A stretch of DNA of 64,000 nucleotides from Marinimicrobium alkaliphilum (GTDB lineage: Bacteria > Pseudomonadota > Gammaproteobacteria > Pseudomonadales > Cellvibrionaceae), in the NCBI RefSeq assembly GCF_003259155.1, contig NZ_QGMQ01000001.1, positions 496,001 through 560,000 of the forward strand. Reading direction: 5' to 3'. Position 1 is the stretch's first letter; each line of letters opens with the position of its first letter. A program made the position numbers and the translations under genes. Positions 1 through 9,106 of the stretch are shown piece after piece. The notes below the pieces were generated by a model. That model was not told the DNA's origin, did not search any database, and saw nothing but the letters and a program-made list of their open reading frames with translations.

Positions 1-2285
1 CGCGCAAGATTATCCGCAAGGTGGCGGGTAACTATAGTTTTGTGGTGGTAACCGACCGCGACGACCTCGACCGGCAGATTTATCGTAACTTCCTCAATAC
101 CGAAACCGTAAAAAAGGCCGATGCCGCCCAGCCTAAAAATAGCGAACAAATGCGCGCCTTTCTTGGCCAGAACAAGAAGCTGGTGTTTACCCTGATTCAG
201 AAGTTTCGCTGGCCCAAGGGCAAGCGCTATCCGGTGTTGTCGGACCGCGACGATATTATTGCAATTGTGGATGAGGCGCACCGCACCCAGTACAAATCCC
301 TAGCCGAGAACATGCGCGCCGGCCTTCCCAATGCTCAGTACCTGGCCTTTACTGGCACACCGCTGCTGGGGCGCGAACGCAAGACCAATGACTGGTTTGG
401 TGATTATGTATCGGAATACAACTTCAGTCAGTCCATGGACGATGGCGCCACGGTGCCGCTGTTCTACAAAAAGCGTGTGCCGGAGGTGCTGAATCAGAAC
501 GAGGATTTGAGCGACGAATTCTACGAAATTCTGGAAGACGAAAACCTTGAAGAGGCGCAGCAGGAAAAACTGGAGCGGCGCTTTGCCACTGAGTTGCAAG
601 TGATAAAGCGCGATGACCGGCTGGAGACCATCGCCCGGGATTTAGTCTACCACTTTCCACGCCGGGGCTATCTGGGTAAAGGTATGCTGATTGCAGTGGA
701 CAAATTCACCGCTGTGAAGATGTATGACAAGGTGCAGCGCTTATGGAAAGAAGACATCAAGGCGCTGCGCGGCGAAATTAAAAAGACGCCAGATGAGGTC
801 CACAAGGCGCGCCTGCAAAAGCGCCTGGAGTGGATGCGCAAGGTGAAAATGGCGGTGGTGGTGAGCGCCGAAAATGGCGAGGAAGAAAAGTTCGACGCCC
901 AGAAGCTGGATATTCGGCCGCACCGAAAGCGGATGGACCAACTTGATGCCCACGGGCACGATCTGGAATACAACTACAAGGACCCGGAGCACCCACTTCA
1001 GCTGGTTTTTGTGTGCGCCATGTGGCTGACCGGCTTCGATGCTCCAACCGTCTCCACGCTCTACCTCGATAAGCCCCAGAAAGACCACACCCTAATGCAG
1101 ACCATCGCCCGCGCCAACCGGGTGAGTTCGCACCGCATCAACGGTGTGGAAAAAACCAACGGAGAGATTGTTGATTATTATGGCGTGATTGGTCGCCTGA
1201 GAAAGGCCATTAAGGATTATGGTCAGGGGGATGACGGGGGAGACGAGCCGCCAGTCAAGGATAAGGACGAACTATTCACGCTGTTAACCGATGCGATCGA
1301 GCAGGCACGCCTATTTTGTGCCGAGCGGGATATTATTATCGACACGGCGTTGGCAGCCGACGATGTGTTCAAACAGGTCGGGCTGTTTAACGAATGGGCA
1401 GATACACTGCTTGTGAAGGACGAATGGCGGCAATCCTTCAAGGTGTTTGAGAACACCATTACGGCGCTTTATGAAGCCTGCAAGCCGGAGATTTTGGGTG
1501 ACCCTGTTGTTCGGAAAGTGGCCCTGTTCCAATACCTTCGTGGTGTTCTGGATAGCATTATCGAGCAACAGGACATTGACTCGGCCACCCGGAAAATCAA
1601 CGAATTACTTGATGAAAGCCTGGTTGTTGATGGCCAGAAATTTGGCCAAGTCAAAGAGAATCCGGCAGACTGGAAGATCGAACAGAAAGGCAGGACTTGG
1701 GATCTGAGCAAAGTCGACTTCGACAAACTCAAAGAGGATTTCAAGCAGGCCAAGTACAAAAACATCGAGATTGCCGATTTGCGCGCCTTTCTGGAAAAGA
1801 AACTGCAGGACATGCTCAATCAAAACCGCACCCGCCGCGATTTTGCCGAGCGCCTGCAGGAAATCATCGATAATTATAATGCGGGCAGTAGCTCGGCGGA
1901 TGAGTCTTACGCCCAGCTGATGGAAGAGATGGCATCCTTAAAGGAAGAAGAAAGTCGACATATCCGTAAAGGGCTTACTGAAGATGAACTGGAAATATAC
2001 GACCTTCTCTGTAAAGAAAATATGACCAAAGCCGAGGAGAAGAGAGTGCGCCTCGCTGCCAGAGCGTTACTCAAGCGCCTTACCGAGGAAAAGCCAAAAG
2101 TACTAGTGCAAGACTGGTACAAAGACAGTCAGACCAGGCTTGCTGTGCGTGATGAAGTGGGTGCAGTGTTGGATGAACACCTTCCAGAAGAGAGCTATGA
2201 CAAGAACCTATTTACACAGAAGCGTGACCGCGTTTTTGAATTGACTCTCGACCTGGCTATCAATCACCAAAGGTGGGCGGCATAG
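1..2285 (+). CDS. hsdR: Type I restriction enzyme R subunit, 3' part (partial)
   Basis: The reading frame is open from the window edge (first full codon at base 3) to a stop at 2285, so the start and N-terminus lie outside. The visible part carries SF2 helicase/translocase motifs: DEAHRTQY (Walker B, motif II), FTGTPL (motif III) and a later helicase half with FDAPTVSTLYLDKP and QTIARANRV (motif VI). A long helical, charged C-terminus like that of EcoR124-type HsdR subunits follows. The missing upstream part should hold the PD-ExK nuclease and Walker A. HsdR translocates DNA and cuts it within the HsdRMS complex. No hsdM or hsdS is visible downstream, so any partners must be upstream. Confidence 0.93.
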   Translation, partial: RKIIRKVAGNYSFVVVTDRDDLDRQIYRNFLNTETVKKADAAQPKNSEQMRAFLGQNKKLVFTLIQKFRWPKGKRYPVLSDRDDIIAIVDEAHRTQYKSLAENMRAGLPNAQYLAFTGTPLLGRERKTNDWFGDYVSEYNFSQSMDDGATVPLFYKKRVPEVLNQNEDLSDEFYEILEDENLEEAQQEKLERRFATELQVIKRDDRLETIARDLVYHFPRRGYLGKGMLIAVDKFTAVKMYDKVQRLWKEDIKALRGEIKKTPDEVHKARLQKRLEWMRKVKMAVVVSAENGEEEKFDAQKLDIRPHRKRMDQLDAHGHDLEYNYKDPEHPLQLVFVCAMWLTGFDAPTVSTLYLDKPQKDHTLMQTIARANRVSSHRINGVEKTNGEIVDYYGVIGRLRKAIKDYGQGDDGGDEPPVKDKDELFTLLTDAIEQARLFCAERDIIIDTALAADDVFKQVGLFNEWADTLLVKDEWRQSFKVFENTITALYEACKPEILGDPVVRKVALFQYLRGVLDSIIEQQDIDSATRKINELLDESLVVDGQKFGQVKENPADWKIEQKGRTWDLSKVDFDKLKEDFKQAKYKNIEIADLRAFLEKKLQDMLNQNRTRRDFAERLQEIIDNYNAGSSSADESYAQLMEEMASLKEEESRHIRKGLTEDELEIYDLLCKENMTKAEEKRVRLAARALLKRLTEEKPKVLVQDWYKDSQTRLAVRDEVGAVLDEHLPEESYDKNLFTQKRDRVFELTLDLAINHQRWAA

Positions 2286-2378
2286 CGGTCAACATATCTG
2301 ACAAACCTAGCCAATGAGAAGAAATGCCTGCGCTCTGCCTTGAGGTATGTGAAGCAGCAATAATAAGGAACGAAGTTA

Positions 2379-3932
2379 ATGAACCGATTGACGATTGCAC
2401 TAGCAGCGTTGGCTGTCGTGGGATGTGGGGTAGACGGCTTTTCCGGCGGCGACACAACGGCGGCCGAGAACTCCTGCTCGGCATTGACTGGGCTTGAAAT
2501 GGCGAACACCGAAATCACCAACGCAGAGGAAAAACCGGCCGGTTCATTCAGCTTCGGCGCCGGTCCCGATAGCGCCGGGGTTGAGCTGCCCGACCATTGT
2601 TATGTCGAGGGCATTAGCAATGAGCGCACAGGGGCGGATGGCAAGACCTATGGCCTCGGTTTCGCGCTGGCCATGCCGGCGGATTGGAACGGGCGCTTCC
2701 TGTTTCAGGGTGGCGGCGGGCTGAATGGCACCGTGCACCCCCCGCTTGGCGCCAATGCCGCTGGTGACACGCCGGCGTTGGTGCGCGGTTTTGCGGTGAT
2801 TTCCACCGATGGTGGACATAAGGGGCAGGGCGGTTTCGATGCGTCTTTTATGGCCGATCAGGAGGCTGCGCTCGATTTTGCCGGACAGTCGGTGGCCAAG
2901 GTGACCGAACTGGGCAAGGAGATTGTGCAGGCTTATTACAGGCAGGCGGCGCATCATACCTATATTTCCGGCTGCTCGACTGGGGGGCGCGAGAGTATGT
3001 TGGCCGCGCAGCGCTACCCCATGCTGTTCGACGGCGCTGTGGTCGGCGCGCCGGCCATGCGCACGGGGCATTCGAATTTCGCCCTGCGTAAGGCGGTCGT
3101 GGCCTTTAACGAGATAGCGCCCCGTGACGACGAGGGAAATCCGCAGATCGGCCGCGCTTTTTCTACTGCAGAACGCCGCGCGGCGCATGACGGGCTTCTG
3201 GCGCAATGCGACGGTCTGGATGGCCTTGAAGACGGAGTGGTCTCCAATGTCGGTGGCTGTGACTTCGACCCCAACCTGCTGGTCTGCGAGGAAGAGGGAG
3301 ACGATTCGTGTATCTCACAGGCCCAGGCCGACGCGCTCGACAAGGCTTTCGCGCCACTGGTCAACAGCGCCGGCTACGAGATCTATCCCGCCTTTCCCGT
3401 CGATACCGGCATGATCCAGGGGAACATGACCTATATTCCGGGTGAGAATTTCTTCTCGCCCGGCGCCAGCGCCCAGCAAACCGAGATCGATATCGATGCC
3501 GAAGATGCACGGCTACGCGATGATCCGATGCAGGGGCGCACTGACAGCTATAACTGGACCAACTTTTCTACCTTCCTCGATCGCGGTGGAAAGGTCCTGT
3601 TCTATCACGGCGTCAGTGACGCCTGGTTCTCGGCCTTCGACACCCTCGGGTTTTATCAGCGGGCCGGCGAAGCCAATGAGGGCTGGAGTGATGCCAGTCG
3701 GTACTATCACGTACCCGGCATGGGCCATTGCGCCGGTGGGGCCAATACCTACGATTCCTTTGATCTGCTGAGCGCTGTCGTCGACTGGGTGGAAAACGGC
3801 GAAGCGCCGGGCGATGTCATCGCCTCGCGAGAAGAGCCGGAGCCCGCCAGCCGCAAGCTCTGCGCCTATCCGGAGTACCCGCACTATACCGGTGGGGACG
3901 AGGCATCGGCCGATAGTTATGAGTGCCGGTAG
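2379..3932 (+). CDS. Tannase/feruloyl esterase family lipoprotein
   Basis: This is a 517-residue member of the tannase family (alpha/beta hydrolases cleaving ester bonds in tannins or feruloylated plant polymers). The N-terminus is a lipoprotein signal with lipobox VVGC (Cys16), so the enzyme should be membrane anchored. The nucleophile elbow GCSTGG places Ser200 next to Cys199. Asp414 (HGVSDAW) and His450 (GMGHCAGG) complete the triad, and Cys451 next to the His matches the CS-D-HC disulfide pattern of this family. The Asp/Gly-rich stretch at about 277-296 resembles the family's calcium site. An AAGGA ribosome site lies before the ATG. The substrate cannot be read from sequence; the plant-wall enzymes nearby fit feruloyl or galloyl esters. 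Confidence 0.9.
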   Translation: MNRLTIALAALAVVGCGVDGFSGGDTTAAENSCSALTGLEMANTEITNAEEKPAGSFSFGAGPDSAGVELPDHCYVEGISNERTGADGKTYGLGFALAMPADWNGRFLFQGGGGLNGTVHPPLGANAAGDTPALVRGFAVISTDGGHKGQGGFDASFMADQEAALDFAGQSVAKVTELGKEIVQAYYRQAAHHTYISGCSTGGRESMLAAQRYPMLFDGAVVGAPAMRTGHSNFALRKAVVAFNEIAPRDDEGNPQIGRAFSTAERRAAHDGLLAQCDGLDGLEDGVVSNVGGCDFDPNLLVCEEEGDDSCISQAQADALDKAFAPLVNSAGYEIYPAFPVDTGMIQGNMTYIPGENFFSPGASAQQTEIDIDAEDARLRDDPMQGRTDSYNWTNFSTFLDRGGKVLFYHGVSDAWFSAFDTLGFYQRAGEANEGWSDASRYYHVPGMGHCAGGANTYDSFDLLSAVVDWVENGEAPGDVIASREEPEPASRKLCAYPEYPHYTGGDEASADSYECR

Positions 3933-4003
3933 AGAGCCGCCCATTTGAGAGTACTTGTTCATCTATGCCATCAAAGTGTCGGGCAACTGGCGGTGTTCTT
4001 TGA

Positions 4004-4063
4004 GGTTCGGGGATGATGAGGTTCGCTTGCTCGCAGAGACCATTGAGAAGACCCTTGAGCGTA
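4004..4063 (+). pseudogene. Fragment of the HAMP-region of the downstream histidine kinase
   Basis: These 60 bases match 8145-8204 with a single mismatch. They correspond to kinase residues about 182-202 (starting RFGDDEVRML). There is no start, no stop and no remaining kinase sequence. The match ends at GTA, where the sequence switches to the region found at 8863. Confidence 0.9.
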
Positions 4064-4304
4064 CTCGTCCACTTCGTTTCGGCTGTGCGTCAACAGCTGT
4101 CGTGCTAAGGCACATAAAAATAATGCACCAGATGGAAAAACACCGGTGCCGCAAAACACACCGAATCCAGCCGATCCATTATGCCGCCGTGGCCGCTGAT
4201 CATGCTGCCCCAGTCTTTGGCGCCCAGGCTGCGCTTGACGGCGGGCATGACCAGTCCGCCCAGGAAGCCCATGATGACAATCACCAGGGAAATGGCAGCG
4301 GCGT
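4061..4304. repeat. Upstream copy of 244-bp direct repeat flanking the TonB/RR/HK cassette
   Basis: This segment aligns without gaps to 8863-9106 at a constant offset of 4802 bases, with roughly ten substitutions. Direct orientation means recombination between the copies would remove the whole receptor/regulator/kinase cassette. Confidence 0.9.
4105..4304 (-). pseudogene. Truncated cdsA-like 3' fragment
   Basis: This is the minus-strand copy of the last 66 codons or so of the cdsA-like gene at 8907-9851. It keeps the signature part around AKDWGSM and HGG.MDRLD and the same C-terminus. There is no upstream coding sequence, so it cannot make an enzyme. The frame is intact because the duplicate carries substitutions only, which suggests a fairly recent duplication. 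Confidence 0.85.
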
Positions 4305-4476
4305 GCGCCGACCTGTTCTCCAGCTATACTGAATGCGTGGATCAGAAGAGGTGCGTCCTGTCCGGCCCACCGGCCATGGTGTGTTCACCTTTTAGCGACG
4401 TTTTAGTCACATGGGTGCTGTTAACCTCCCACCGTTACATTAATCAATGGCGGTCGATTCTCGGAGGGATAGCAAT

Positions 4477-6885
4477 ATGAGCAGGCTATTGAGCAGTATG
4501 GGGAGACATTTGAGACAGGTATTGTGGTTAACCCTGTCGATGCTCCTGGTTGGATTTTCACTGGTGGCTCACGCCGCCGAGGCGCCCGGGGCGCTGACGA
4601 TCATTGTGAGGGATCAGACCGAGCGGCCACTTTCCGCCGCGGAAGTTACGATAACGCGACGGGAAACCGGCGCCACGCAGTCAGTGGAGACCGACGCACA
4701 AGGCCGTGTCGTCGTAGAACAGCTCGACCCCGGCCTCTACTCGGTAACCGTCGATAGCAGCGGGTTTGCTACGGCGTTTGAGCCCAGCATACGTGTGCTA
4801 ACCCGCAAAAATGTCCAGGTTGGCTTCGCGCTCAGGCCGCAGACTATTGACGAAGTGCTGGTTCGGGCACGGCAGGTAAATAGGTCTGCCGCTCTATCAG
4901 CTTCCAGCACTTATATCGATAGAGAATCCTTGCGAAGTGCTGTTGGCGGTGGCGCAGACCCGCTCCTCTCGCTGGACGGTTTGCCCGGCCTGGCGTCCAC
5001 CGGTGAATTCGCGAGCTTTAGCGTACGCGGCCGTGGGCCAAGAGATAACCTGTTATTTGTGGACGACTTTCCCTTTGATAAAGTGATGCACTTTGATGCA
5101 TCGATAGGTGAAAACGAAGATGTCAGTGGTGGCGGTCGTTTCTCGATTTTCGCGCCGAACGTTATTAGTGGTGCCGAGTTCTCGCCGGGCGGGTGGGGCC
5201 CTGCCTATGGTGGTCGATCGGCATCGCTACTCAAGTTGGAAGTCGCCGGCGGTAACCCAAGCCCTTCAGCAAGCCTGCGCCTTGACCTTGCAGGCTATGA
5301 GATTGGCTACGACGGCCCCGCAGGTATCACTGAAGGCGCAACGATGCTCGTTTCTGCTCGACGATTGGACTTCGGTGCTTTATTTGAAACGATCGACGAA
5401 CTGGATATTGGTGAGCCCATTTTAAGAGACATTATCGTAAAGTCGGTCATTCCCATTAATGAGAACCACACGCTCGAAGTTTTACTGATAGATACGCACG
5501 AAGACTATACTCGCGACGTGACTCATGTTTTTGAATCACCCAACTTTGAAGATACTTCACTTCAAGATTCTGAACAGGATAGTGACCTTTACGGGCTGAC
5601 ATTGCGATCACTGATCGGTGAATCATCGGTTTTGACCAATAAAATTTATTACCGGAATAGCGACAAGATAAGCTCTGAGGGCGAAGCGTTTCCTGATCTC
5701 GTGCCCGAGGGGGCGCCCGCGTCCAGTTTTCCTGTGCGCGAGAACATTATTACCATCAGTGAAAGTGAAACGGAAACCGGCTGGCGAAGTGATTTGGAGA
5801 CAGTGAATCAATGGGGTGTCTTCAGTACCGGTGTCCGGTTAACCCAAATAGAGCTCGGTTATAGCACTGTCCTGGATGGCGATTGGAACCGATTTGTTTA
5901 CGATAGCGGTGATTTTAGGCCGGACCCCGAACAGCGCTTTATTGTCCTGACGCCTGAGAATATCAACGCTTCAGTGAATCGGAAAGAAACCAGCTATGCT
6001 GGGTACGTAAACCAGGTTTTCGACCTTGATGCTTGGAGCTTTGGAGCCGGCTTGCGGGTCGAGCGGGACGGTTTCTCCGATGAAAGCTTCGCGTCACCCA
6101 GGTTCAGCGTTAACTGGCAGCCGAGCAGAAAGGTTCGATATTTTGCGACCGCCGGACTCTTTCATCAATCGCCACGGTTTTTAGAACTCGCCGCTAACGA
6201 GTCAAACAACCTCGGGGCCGAAAGAATTATGCATAAAAGTATCGGTTTAAAATATTTCCTGAACAACGATTGGTCGGTGTTGACGGAGGCCTATCACCAA
6301 GACCTCGATAACCTGGTAGTGGACCTTGATCGAACAAACCGTACTTTCGCTAACATTGGTGAAGGTACATCGTACGGTGTCGATTTTGTGGTGAACGGTG
6401 CGATTCGCGAAGGTCTTTACACGACCGCCACTTACTCCTACAACGATATCGTCATAGATCGGCAGGATGGTCGTGGCGCTCTGCCCGCCGACTTCAGCCG
6501 GAAGCATGTCGCGACCCTGGGCCTGACCTGGGAGGTTACTGACCGCTTGAAGGTTGCGGGGCGTTACAAATATCTCTCTGGCAGGCCAGACGAAGAATTT
6601 ATTATTCACTCAGACGTGCTGGGGCCCGGACAGCCCATGCGATACTCAAAAGAGATCACAGCGAGCAATGTCGGTCGCAGAAGCGGTTACAGCTTGCTGA
6701 ACGTGCGGGTTGACTATCGACGCGCATTCGGTCCCGTTGATGTTACAACCTTTCTCGATGTTATTAACGTAACCGCATCGTCCTCGAGTGACGATTCCGA
6801 ATTTGACTACCGCCGAGGCGTTGTGGTGAAAGACGAAAGTGAAGCCGAGCCGCTGATTGGTCTGCGGCTGGACTATGCTTGGTAA
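4477..6885 (+). CDS. TonB-dependent outer-membrane receptor with N-terminal carboxypeptidase-like domain
   Basis: This 802-residue protein starts at the ATG at 4477, which has a GGAGG site 9 bases upstream; an in-frame ATG at 4447 lacks one. It has a Sec signal ending near AHA. A carboxypeptidase-regulatory-like fold follows (about 37-115, including TDAQGRVVVEQLDPGLYSV). The plug domain (about 135-260) contains SVRGRGPRDNLLFVDDFP and YGGRSASLLKLEV, and the rest is an alternating beta-barrel ending in an aromatic residue (DYAW). Such receptors import bulky ligands using TonB energy. It is followed directly by a response regulator (11-bp gap) and kinase, so the three are probably one operon. 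Ligand unknown. Base composition looks lower in GC than flanking housekeeping genes. Confidence 0.85.
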   Translation: MSRLLSSMGRHLRQVLWLTLSMLLVGFSLVAHAAEAPGALTIIVRDQTERPLSAAEVTITRRETGATQSVETDAQGRVVVEQLDPGLYSVTVDSSGFATAFEPSIRVLTRKNVQVGFALRPQTIDEVLVRARQVNRSAALSASSTYIDRESLRSAVGGGADPLLSLDGLPGLASTGEFASFSVRGRGPRDNLLFVDDFPFDKVMHFDASIGENEDVSGGGRFSIFAPNVISGAEFSPGGWGPAYGGRSASLLKLEVAGGNPSPSASLRLDLAGYEIGYDGPAGITEGATMLVSARRLDFGALFETIDELDIGEPILRDIIVKSVIPINENHTLEVLLIDTHEDYTRDVTHVFESPNFEDTSLQDSEQDSDLYGLTLRSLIGESSVLTNKIYYRNSDKISSEGEAFPDLVPEGAPASSFPVRENIITISESETETGWRSDLETVNQWGVFSTGVRLTQIELGYSTVLDGDWNRFVYDSGDFRPDPEQRFIVLTPENINASVNRKETSYAGYVNQVFDLDAWSFGAGLRVERDGFSDESFASPRFSVNWQPSRKVRYFATAGLFHQSPRFLELAANESNNLGAERIMHKSIGLKYFLNNDWSVLTEAYHQDLDNLVVDLDRTNRTFANIGEGTSYGVDFVVNGAIREGLYTTATYSYNDIVIDRQDGRGALPADFSRKHVATLGLTWEVTDRLKVAGRYKYLSGRPDEEFIIHSDVLGPGQPMRYSKEITASNVGRRSGYSLLNVRVDYRRAFGPVDVTTFLDVINVTASSSSDDSEFDYRRGVVVKDESEAEPLIGLRLDYAW

Positions 6886-6896
6886 GGGGGTAGGGG

Positions 6897-7601
6897 ATGG
6901 TGCGAAAACTTGGTGAAGTTCCGATTAGAGCGTTGATTGTCGAAGACAATCGCGATATTTCCGGGAACATTGCTGCGTACCTTGAAAAACACAGTTATGT
7001 GCTTGATTTCTCCTATGACGGCATAAGGGCCATGCACCTGGCGTTATCGAATAGGTACGACGTTATTGTGCTGGACTTGATGCTTCCAGGGATGGATGGT
7101 CTGAGTTTCTGCCAAAAACTGCGCGCTGAAGGCGCGGTAGGAACGCCCGTGCTTATGCTGACGGCGAGAGACACGCTTGACGATAAGCTCAAGGGGTTTG
7201 AGGCCGGAGCCGATGACTATCTGATCAAGCCATTCGCATTGCAAGAGCTGCATGCGCGACTACAGGCGCTGTGCAAACGCAGCCACCGAAATTCGGACAA
7301 CCTGTTAACGGTGGGTGACCTGACGATGAACCGGTCCACGCGGCAGGTGCATCGCGGGGGGCGGCGCGTCGATCTCACTCCTGCGGGAATGAGGCTACTA
7401 GAGCGACTGATGGAGGAGGCGCCGTCTGTCGTGACCCGCGATGATCTCGAAACCTTGTTGTGGGCTGACGAACGACCCGATGGTGATGCGCTTCGCTCGC
7501 ACTTTTACCGGCTACGTCAGGCTATCGACGGCCCGTTCGACAGGCCGTTAATTCATACGGTGCATCGCATCGGGTACCGAATTGCAGAGGACGAGCAGTA
7601 A
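6897..7601 (+). CDS. OmpR/PhoB-family response regulator
   Basis: This 234-residue regulator has a receiver domain (about 10-125) with the acidic pocket VEDN, phospho-acceptor Asp60 in VLDLMLPGMDG, the conserved Thr (LTAR) and Lys (IKPF). A winged-helix DNA-binding domain occupies about 135-230. Its stop shares a base with the kinase ATG (TAATG), which indicates translational coupling to its cognate sensor. The GGGG-rich stretch before the ATG serves as ribosome site. It probably controls the receptor operon it sits in. Confidence 0.93.
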   Translation: MVRKLGEVPIRALIVEDNRDISGNIAAYLEKHSYVLDFSYDGIRAMHLALSNRYDVIVLDLMLPGMDGLSFCQKLRAEGAVGTPVLMLTARDTLDDKLKGFEAGADDYLIKPFALQELHARLQALCKRSHRNSDNLLTVGDLTMNRSTRQVHRGGRRVDLTPAGMRLLERLMEEAPSVVTRDDLETLLWADERPDGDALRSHFYRLRQAIDGPFDRPLIHTVHRIGYRIAEDEQ

Positions 7602-8854
7602 TGTACCGGCGCAGTTTGCGTAAACGGGTTGCGGTTGCATTTGGGATATGCGTCGCAGTGCTCAGCGTGGTCTGGGGGTTCGCTTTTTTTGCTGCGATCA
7701 GATTGAGCGAAGACCGTGTGCTGGTGAATCAGCTACAGCGTGCTGTTGAGAGTTATCCTGCTCTGACGATGAACCCTCGTGGATATGCTGAGGCTAGTAG
7801 CCTGCCGGAATCAATCCGTGAGTGGGGGGAGGCTGCACCTGATGAGGGAGTGTACGAGTTTACGACCGAGGATCTGCATGTTGCGGTAATCGCTGTCGAC
7901 AATGAACAGCAACGCGCATTTGTGGTTTTCGATGTTGCCGGGATTGAAGCAGAGTCTTCAGAAGATTGGTGGTGGCTGCTCCTTATCACCAGTGTCGTGG
8001 GTACGCTGGGGGCGCTTGGTTTCGGGCTGGGAATGATTGTGATGCGTAAGGCGGTCGCTCCTGTCGCACAGCTCGCGAAAATAGTCGAGGGCATTGACCT
8101 GGAAAATCTGTCGTCTGGCGATCATAAGCGTATTGAGTTAAGTCGGTTCGGGGATGATGAGGTTCGCATGCTCGCAGAGACCATTGAGAAGACCCTTGAG
8201 CGTATCGGTGCATTTATTGCCAGGGAGCGATACTTTACCGGCTCAGCCAGTCATGAATTGCGCACGCCGATTACAGTGATAACAGGCGCGCTTGAGTTGC
8301 TGGAGAAAAGCGATCTGTCGGCGGCTGATATGGCGGTGATCGATCGGGTGAGGCGTTCGACCAAAGACATGCGAACCACGATTGAGATGTTCTTGTGTCT
8401 TGCTCGCGAAACCGACGAAGGATTGTACCAGGAGCAATTTTTAGTGATGCCACTGGTCAGGCAGGCGATAGATCAGCAGCGTTACCTGTTGAACGACAAG
8501 TCTGTCGATGTCGATATCGACTTTATCAATGCCGACACCGATGATCGACCTAGCCCCATCGCGTGCGGACATGCGCAGGCTTTCACTATCGCGGTCAATA
8601 ATCTCGTGCGTAATGCGTTCGAGCACACGCTCGATGGACAGGGTCCGATCACGATTTACCTCGAAGAGCACGCGTTAGTTATTACTAACAAAGTGCGCAG
8701 CGAAGCTGATAAGCAGCATCCACCGATCGAGACCTCACCGCCAAACGGGTATGGTCTGGGTCTGGGTATCGTTCAACGGCTGTGTGAGCGCAATGGTTGG
8801 TCGTTTTCGCTGCACGTAGACGGGACGCGTGTCAACGCCCGCTTTTCTTGGTGA
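7601..8854 (+). CDS. Membrane sensor histidine kinase
   Basis: This 417-residue protein has TM1 at about 12-33, a periplasmic loop of about 88 residues, TM2 at about 123-148, a HAMP-like linker (149-205), the H-box SASHELRTPI (His218), an N-box (NNLVRNAFEHT) and a G-box (GYGLGLGIV). It is the partner of the adjacent OmpR-type regulator. The small periplasmic domain shows no family I recognise. Codons for residues 182-202 are duplicated upstream at 4004-4063. The gene ends convergently, 52 bases from the cdsA-like gene. Confidence 0.93.
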   Translation: MYRRSLRKRVAVAFGICVAVLSVVWGFAFFAAIRLSEDRVLVNQLQRAVESYPALTMNPRGYAEASSLPESIREWGEAAPDEGVYEFTTEDLHVAVIAVDNEQQRAFVVFDVAGIEAESSEDWWWLLLITSVVGTLGALGFGLGMIVMRKAVAPVAQLAKIVEGIDLENLSSGDHKRIELSRFGDDEVRMLAETIEKTLERIGAFIARERYFTGSASHELRTPITVITGALELLEKSDLSAADMAVIDRVRRSTKDMRTTIEMFLCLARETDEGLYQEQFLVMPLVRQAIDQQRYLLNDKSVDVDIDFINADTDDRPSPIACGHAQAFTIAVNNLVRNAFEHTLDGQGPITIYLEEHALVITNKVRSEADKQHPPIETSPPNGYGLGLGIVQRLCERNGWSFSLHVDGTRVNARFSW

Positions 8855-8862
8855 CCGGATAG

Positions 8863-9106
8863 GTACCTGTCCACGTCGTTTCGGTTGTGCGTCAACAGCT
8901 GTCGTGCTAAGGCACATAAAAATAATGCACCAGATGGAAAAACACCGGCGCTGCAAAACACACCGAATCCAGCCGATCCATCATGCCGCCGTGGCCGCTG
9001 ATCATGCTGCCCCAGTCTTTGGCGCCCAGGCTGCGCTTGACGGCAGACATGACCAGTCCGCCGAGGAAGCCCATGATGACAATCACCAGGGAAATGGCGG
9101 CGGCGT
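8863..9106. repeat. Downstream copy of 244-bp direct repeat
   Basis: This is the intact counterpart of 4061-4304. It covers the 44 bases after the kinase convergent gap and the last ~66 codons of the complete cdsA-like gene. Confidence 0.9.

Larger units (their letters stand above)
3933..4476. other. Gene-free gap containing a duplicated scar
   Basis: This 544-base stretch lies between the tannase and the TonB receptor. Bases 4004-4304 are a chimera of two segments found 4-5 kb downstream: 60 bases of the histidine kinase joined to 244 bases of the cdsA 3' end. Bases 3955-4332 are open in one frame but that frame merely crosses the chimera and is not a gene. Bases 4305-4476 should hold the promoter of the receptor operon; I see no clear sigma-70 boxes there. 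Confidence 0.8.

Noticed and set aside
3955-4332. 125-codon plus-strand frame upstream of the TonB receptor
   Set aside because: It crosses a chimera of kinase and antisense cdsA sequence and has no independent coding character.
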